Position numbers and translations under genes: made by a program
The notes under the pieces: model-generated
Databases searched by the model: none
What the model was told of the DNA's origin: nothing
Seen by the model: only the letters and a program-made list of their open reading frames with translations
Part shown: piece after piece, positions 60,030 through 64,000 of the stretch
How positions within the stretch are numbered: position 1 is the stretch's first letter
Layout of the letters: each line of letters starts with the position of its first letter
Source of the DNA: Ehretia macrophylla
Lineage: Eukaryota; Streptophyta; Magnoliopsida; Boraginales; Ehretiaceae
Length of the DNA: 64,000 nt
Assembly (NCBI GenBank): GCA_037974665.1
Contig: CM075767.1
Coordinates: forward strand, 1,552,501-1,616,500
Direction: 5' to 3'

Positions 60030-60305
60030 GCATGTTAGTTGTTAGCCGGGGTATTCTCGGAATGTGGGTAATGGTCTTAGCATGAAATATGTATGAAAAG
60101 AAAGAAAAGTGAATTATGTATTGATATGACTAAATGATTAAGTGATTATGTGATTTAAGTGCTTATGTGATTATGTGGTCAATTTGCTTATGTGATTAAA
60201 ACTTATGTGATCTATGTGCTTTATATGCGTTTGTTGTTTATGTGTTAAAAGTTGTATATAACCTGTTTACGTGCTATAACATGTGCTAACTCTTTGATTA
60301 GTACG

Positions 60306-63300
60306 ATGGCCGGTAGACCGAGGACTCGTGGTAGGCCCGAGATAGTAGATGAGGTTCCTGGTAATGTGGCACAGGGCCGTGATAGGGGTGATAACAGGTT
60401 AGGGACAGCAATGGATCAGATTGCAGATTTGATGGCTGGACAGGCCCAGTTGTTAGCGGGTCAGGCTGCTCAGACTCAGGCATTGCAGGCCCAGATACAG
60501 AATGTACAGGGTGGTAATCACGGTCGAGGTACTATGAAGGAGTTTCTGGGGTATTATCCTCCTAGATTTCAGGGAGAGCCTGATGATAGGAAGGCCGAGT
60601 CGTGGATTAGTAAGTTAGAGAAAATTTTTGATCCTCTTGGGTACACTGATGAGAGGAAGGTGACTTCTGCTGTCTATTTGCTTGATGATGAGGCAGAGGA
60701 GTGGTGGCGCACTCTGAGGGCCAGGTGGGAGGCCCGGGGGGTTCCGTATGTTTGGGATGCCTTTCTTGCTGCTTTTTGGGATAAGTATGTCCCGGGGGTT
60801 GCACGGGAGAGGAGAGAGGCTGAGTTCCTGTCTTTGGTACAGGGGGATTCTACTGTGGCTCAGTATGAGGCTACATTCACTAGGTTGTCCCGGTATGCAC
60901 CGGAGTTTGTAGCTGTGGAAGAGAGGAAGACCCGTAGATTTATGTTGGGATTGAGACCCGAGATTCAGGATGCAATGGCTCTGAATCGCTATGATATCTT
61001 TACTGAGGCTTTTGATGCAGCTTCTAGGTTAGAGAAGAGGAAAGGGGATCAGATTGTCTCCAGTCAGCCTAGTAAGAGGCCGTATCAGCCACAGGGCCAG
61101 CAGGTTATATATAGGCCTCCAGTACAGCAGGTTGTCTATAGGCCACCAGCCCAGCAGGGTTCTTATAGGCCACAGGGTCAGCAGAGTTACTATCGGCCTC
61201 AGTTTCAGCAGGGGCCATATCAAGTTCAGACTCAGTATAGGCCAGCCCAGTCTCAGGGTCAGTACAGGCCTAGTGTGATGAGACCTCAGCAGCAGGCTGT
61301 ATCAGCTGCTTCATCAGCTTCTGGTTCTTCTAGGGGCAGTGTTAGTGCCAAATCATCGCAGTGTAATTACTACAAGCGCCCAGGGCATGTGGAGTCCGAC
61401 TGCAGGGTAAAGGCAGGGACATGTTTGGGTTGTGGTAGCAGCGAGCATAGGGCGAAGGATTGCCCTAGATATGCGAGGACTGAGGGTCGGGCAGCGACTC
61501 AGGGTTACCAGGGTAGGCCTATGGGCAGTGTACCACAGCAGCAGCGGGTTCAGGCTCGGGCTTATGCAGTTGATATGGAGGAGATGCCTGAGAAGACTGC
61601 AGTGGTGGAAGGTAACTTCCTTATACTTGATCAACTTGTTAAAGTGTTGATTGATTCTTGTGCTACGCATTCTTTCATTACTCCTACTTGTGTGCAACAT
61701 GTTAATTTGCAACCTGAAAGATTGCCTTATGTGGTTGAGATTAGTACCTCTTTGACTGATAAGTATGTTACTGGCTTAGTATGTAAGGATTGTATAATAC
61801 ATGTTAAGGGGTATAATTTTCCTTCAGACCTTATCTTATTTCCTATCCGGGGGTATGATGTTATTCTGGGTATGGATTGGCTTTCTAAGTATGATGCCCA
61901 GTTAAACTGTAGAACCAAGGTAGTACAGTTTCGATTGCCGGATCAGCCAGTAGTAGAGGTAGCGGGTAACCGGGGTACAAAGACGAGTTTTGTTATCTCA
62001 GCAACTAAAGCCGTTAAGTTGGTGAGTAAGGGGTGTTCGGGTTATCTAGCTTATTTGATCAACAAGCCATCTGTTAAGCTGCAACTAGAGGAAGTCCCTA
62101 TTATTCGGGAATATCCCAATGTATTTCCCGAAGAGTTGCCAGGGTTGTCGCCAGAGAGAGATATAGAATTTGTGATTCATCTTGTTCCCGGTACTCAACC
62201 TATTTCTAAATCGGCGTACCGGATGGCACCAGCTGAGTTGAAGGAGTTGAAAGCTCAGTTACAAGAGTTATTGGAAAAAGGATTCATTCAGCAGAGTTCT
62301 TCACCTTGGGGAGCTCCTGTTTTATTCGTGAAAAAGAAGGATGGTACCTTGAGGTTATGTATAGATTATCGTGGGTTGAATCAGGTGACTATCAAGAATA
62401 AATATCCTTTGCCGCTAATTGACGAGTTGTTTGATCAACTTCAGGAGACCTTGGGTACTCAGTTGAACTTCAGTACCGCGTATCATCCACAGACCGACGG
62501 TCAGTCTGAGCGGACTATTCAGATTCTGGAAGATATGCTTAGGGCTTGTGTTCTGGACTTCGGAAAGAACTGGGAGAAACATCTATCGCTTGCCGAGTTT
62601 GCCTATAATAATAGTTATCAAGCTACTATTGGAATGGCACCTTTTGCAGCTCTTTACGGTCGTAAGTGCTGTTCACCTTTATATTGGGACGAGGTAGGAG
62701 AGATGAAGACTGTTGATCCGACTATCATGCCAGAGCTTCTAGAAAAGATTGAGAATGTTCAGTTGATCAGACAGAGAATGCTTACGGCGTAGAGTAGATT
62801 CAAGAGTTATGCTGATAAGCATCGTTGGGATTTGGAGTTTGCAGTCGGAGATCGGGTTTTCTTGAGATTGTCTCCTCGTAAGGGGTTTGCTCGTTATGGT
62901 AAAGGTAGAAAGCTGAGTCCGAGATTTGTTGGGCCGTTTGAGATTACTGGCAGGGTTAGTAAGTTGGCATATCGGTTGGCTTTACCGGAGAACTTTTCTA
63001 ATGTCCACGATGTATTTCACGTGTCTAATTTGCGAAAATATAATCCAAATTCTTCTCATATTCTTGAGTCAGAGCCGTTACAACTTCGTGAGAATCTGAC
63101 TTATGACGAGCGTCCGATTCGTATTCTAGATCAGATGGACCGAGAGTTGAGGTCGAAGAGGATTCCGATGGTTAAGGTGTTGTGGAAGCATCACGGCATT
63201 GAGGAAGCTACGTGGGAGAGACGAGATCAGATGTAGCAGCAATACCTAGATCTTTTCCGTACATCAAGTAAGAATTTCGAGGACGAAATTTCTATAAGGG

Positions 63301-63407
63301 GGGGAGAATGTGAAACCCCACTTTTCTGTTTATCTCGTTTTACGTGCTATACCTCGTTTTGCGTGCATATGACCTGTTTATGTGCTATAGGACCTAGAAA
63401 GTTATAA
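60306..63407 (+). pseudogene. gag-pol: Deleted Tk Gag-Pol: Gag-protease-ΔRT fused to integrase tail
   Basis: Start ATG 60306 ([10 protein letters not shown]); the open frame reaches TAG 62790-62792, and the same phase continues, with TAG 63234-63236, to TAA 63405-63407 inside the 3' LTR. Gag domain and Gln/Pro linker are present. The first zinc knuckle reads CNYY in place of CNYC (codon 61371-61373), losing a zinc ligand. The protease site reads DSCA in place of DSGA (61653-61664). At 62437-62445 the RT frame jumps to the integrase: RT palm, FIDD, RNase H, the integrase zinc-binding part and its first two catalytic Asp are gone, while the Glu (in QSERTIQ) and the chromodomain tail remain. The jump keeps the frame. 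The product cannot reverse transcribe or integrate. Confidence 0.92.
63272..63308 (+). promoter_or_regulatory. Pre-PPT hairpin and polypurine tract of the deleted Tk element
   Basis: Arms GAATTTCG (63272-63279) and CGAAATTTC (63284-63292, one bulged T) around AGGA, then AAGGGGGGGGAGAA before the LTR start TGTGAAACC at 63309. Confidence 0.85.
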
Positions 63408-64000
63408 TTTTGATGTCAATACTCCTAATACGTGTTAAATGTGCATTCATGAAATTTTTATCAAAAACGGGATCAAAAATTTTATCGTCAATTTTTAGTG
63501 AATAGTGTTTTCAAAACACGTCCGTTAAAATTTTGAAACTGGTCTTTTTAACCCTTCTAGACCTAGTCCACAGACTTTAATAGACCTGTGTTTGATGAAA
63601 ACGATTTTAAAATCGGCTTAAGAATTTATTAGGATTTTTACACCGACTTTTGCAAAAATCGAGTTTTAAGCCGACTCGGGTGCAATTCTTTGAATGTAAA
63701 ACTTCTTGTCACCTAAAAATAATCCACTTGAGATATCTTGGGGGTTGCATAAATATTTTTAACATTGGTGAGCAATAAAATGAGTTTAAAGTCAATAAAA
63801 CATTAAAAAATAATAGTTTTCTCAACTTAAACTATTTAAAATACTAAATATATTTGCTTACACTAGTTACACACACTAAGCAAAGCACAAAACATACTCC
63901 ACACACACACAAAGGGCCGAGAGGTTGAGGGAGAAAAAGCCAAAGAGAATTTCAAGGTTTTTCAATCAAATTTTCAAAGAAAAACTTGGTTTTTGTCCGT
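63309..64000 (+). repeat. 3' LTR of the deleted Tk element (partial)
   Basis: Collinear with 57638-58330, with scattered substitutions. Truncated by the window end. Confidence 0.92.

Larger units (their letters stand above)
50116..64000 (+). mobile_element. NA3: non-autonomous LTR element with a gag remnant, open at the window end
   Basis: 5' LTR 50116-53605 (3490 bp), internal 53606-55274 (1669 bp), 3' LTR from 55275, interrupted at 57637 by the second Tk element. The left flank is caaaa (50111-50115); the matching TSD should lie beyond the window. LTRs start TGTGACRCCCAGACCTGG and end GGGTGTTACA. The internal region keeps a nucleocapsid-like frame only, resembling the TR-GAG type of non-autonomous plant element. 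Confidence 0.88.
57638..64000 (+). mobile_element. Tk element with an internal deletion, open at the window end
   Basis: 5' LTR 57638-60011 (2374 bp), internal 60012-63308, 3' LTR from 63309 to beyond the window. The left flank is gttat (57633-57637), the expected TSD. Compared with the Tk element at 39583-49465 it lacks 1722 bp of pol. The 3' LTR visible to 64000 matches the start of the 5' LTR closely. Confidence 0.92.

Noticed and set aside
1-64000. CRISPR arrays, bacterial operons, tRNA or rRNA genes
   Set aside because: No regular short direct repeats with unique spacers and no tRNA or rRNA gene seen; TGGTATCAGAGC sites are primer sites, not tRNA genes.

Overview
The window is plant nuclear DNA, probably from a eudicot, and I see no host gene in it. 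Every stretch I examined belongs to two kinds of parasitic DNA: an endogenous plant pararetrovirus (EPRV, family Caulimoviridae) that forms the base layer, and LTR retrotransposons that have inserted into it and into each other, up to four layers deep. Evidence for a plant: caulimovirid genes, a Ty3/gypsy chromovirus of Tekay type with a chromodomain, initiator tRNA-Met primer sites, and 2.4-4 kb LTRs with 5-bp target-site duplications (TSDs).

Base layer. The EPRV pieces are 1-1192, 6106-10031, 13320-18817 (all +) and 18828-19193 plus 49893-50115 (inverted, -). Together they are the 3' part of one unit (copy A: RT/RNase H end and a downstream ORF 'X'), a complete unit (copy B: leader with primer site, movement protein, coat protein, protease-RT-RNase H, ORF X, promoter/poly(A) region), a truncated leader, and then an inverted copy C. 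Comparing equivalent positions in A and B gives a unit of about 7.7 kb. All coding frames except part of copy C carry stops, frame changes or insertions.

Retrotransposon layers, with names used below. 'Tk' is the Tekay-type chromovirus family: solo LTR 1223-3648 (-), near-complete element 39583-49465 (-), and an internally deleted element from 57638 past the window end (+). 'NA1' is a non-autonomous family with 2.5 kb LTRs: solo LTR 1193-6105 (-) and complete element 29815-38663 (-). 'NA2' is a non-autonomous element with 4 kb LTRs spanning 19194-49892 (+), which hosts several others. 'NA3' runs from 50116 past the end (+) and keeps only a gag nucleocapsid remnant. 'SL' is a family seen only as solo LTRs: 20312-23149 and 30697-33533 (+). 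A mosaic NA1/NA2 solo LTR lies at 10032-13319 (-).

How the parts relate. The non-autonomous elements share with Tk the primer site, the polypurine tract and its upstream hairpin, the LTR ends and several LTR blocks. This fits mobilisation in trans by Tk-like proteins. The most interesting unexplained signals are a 33-37 residue reading frame inside the Tk LTR whose copies differ mostly at third codon positions, and a series of LTR hairpins whose stems change in compensating ways between families while a loop (CTACTTT in the first) or flanking motif stays constant. Also notable are degenerate ~20-nt repeats that fill the ends of the three non-autonomous internal regions, and the EPRV ORF X, whose function I cannot name.
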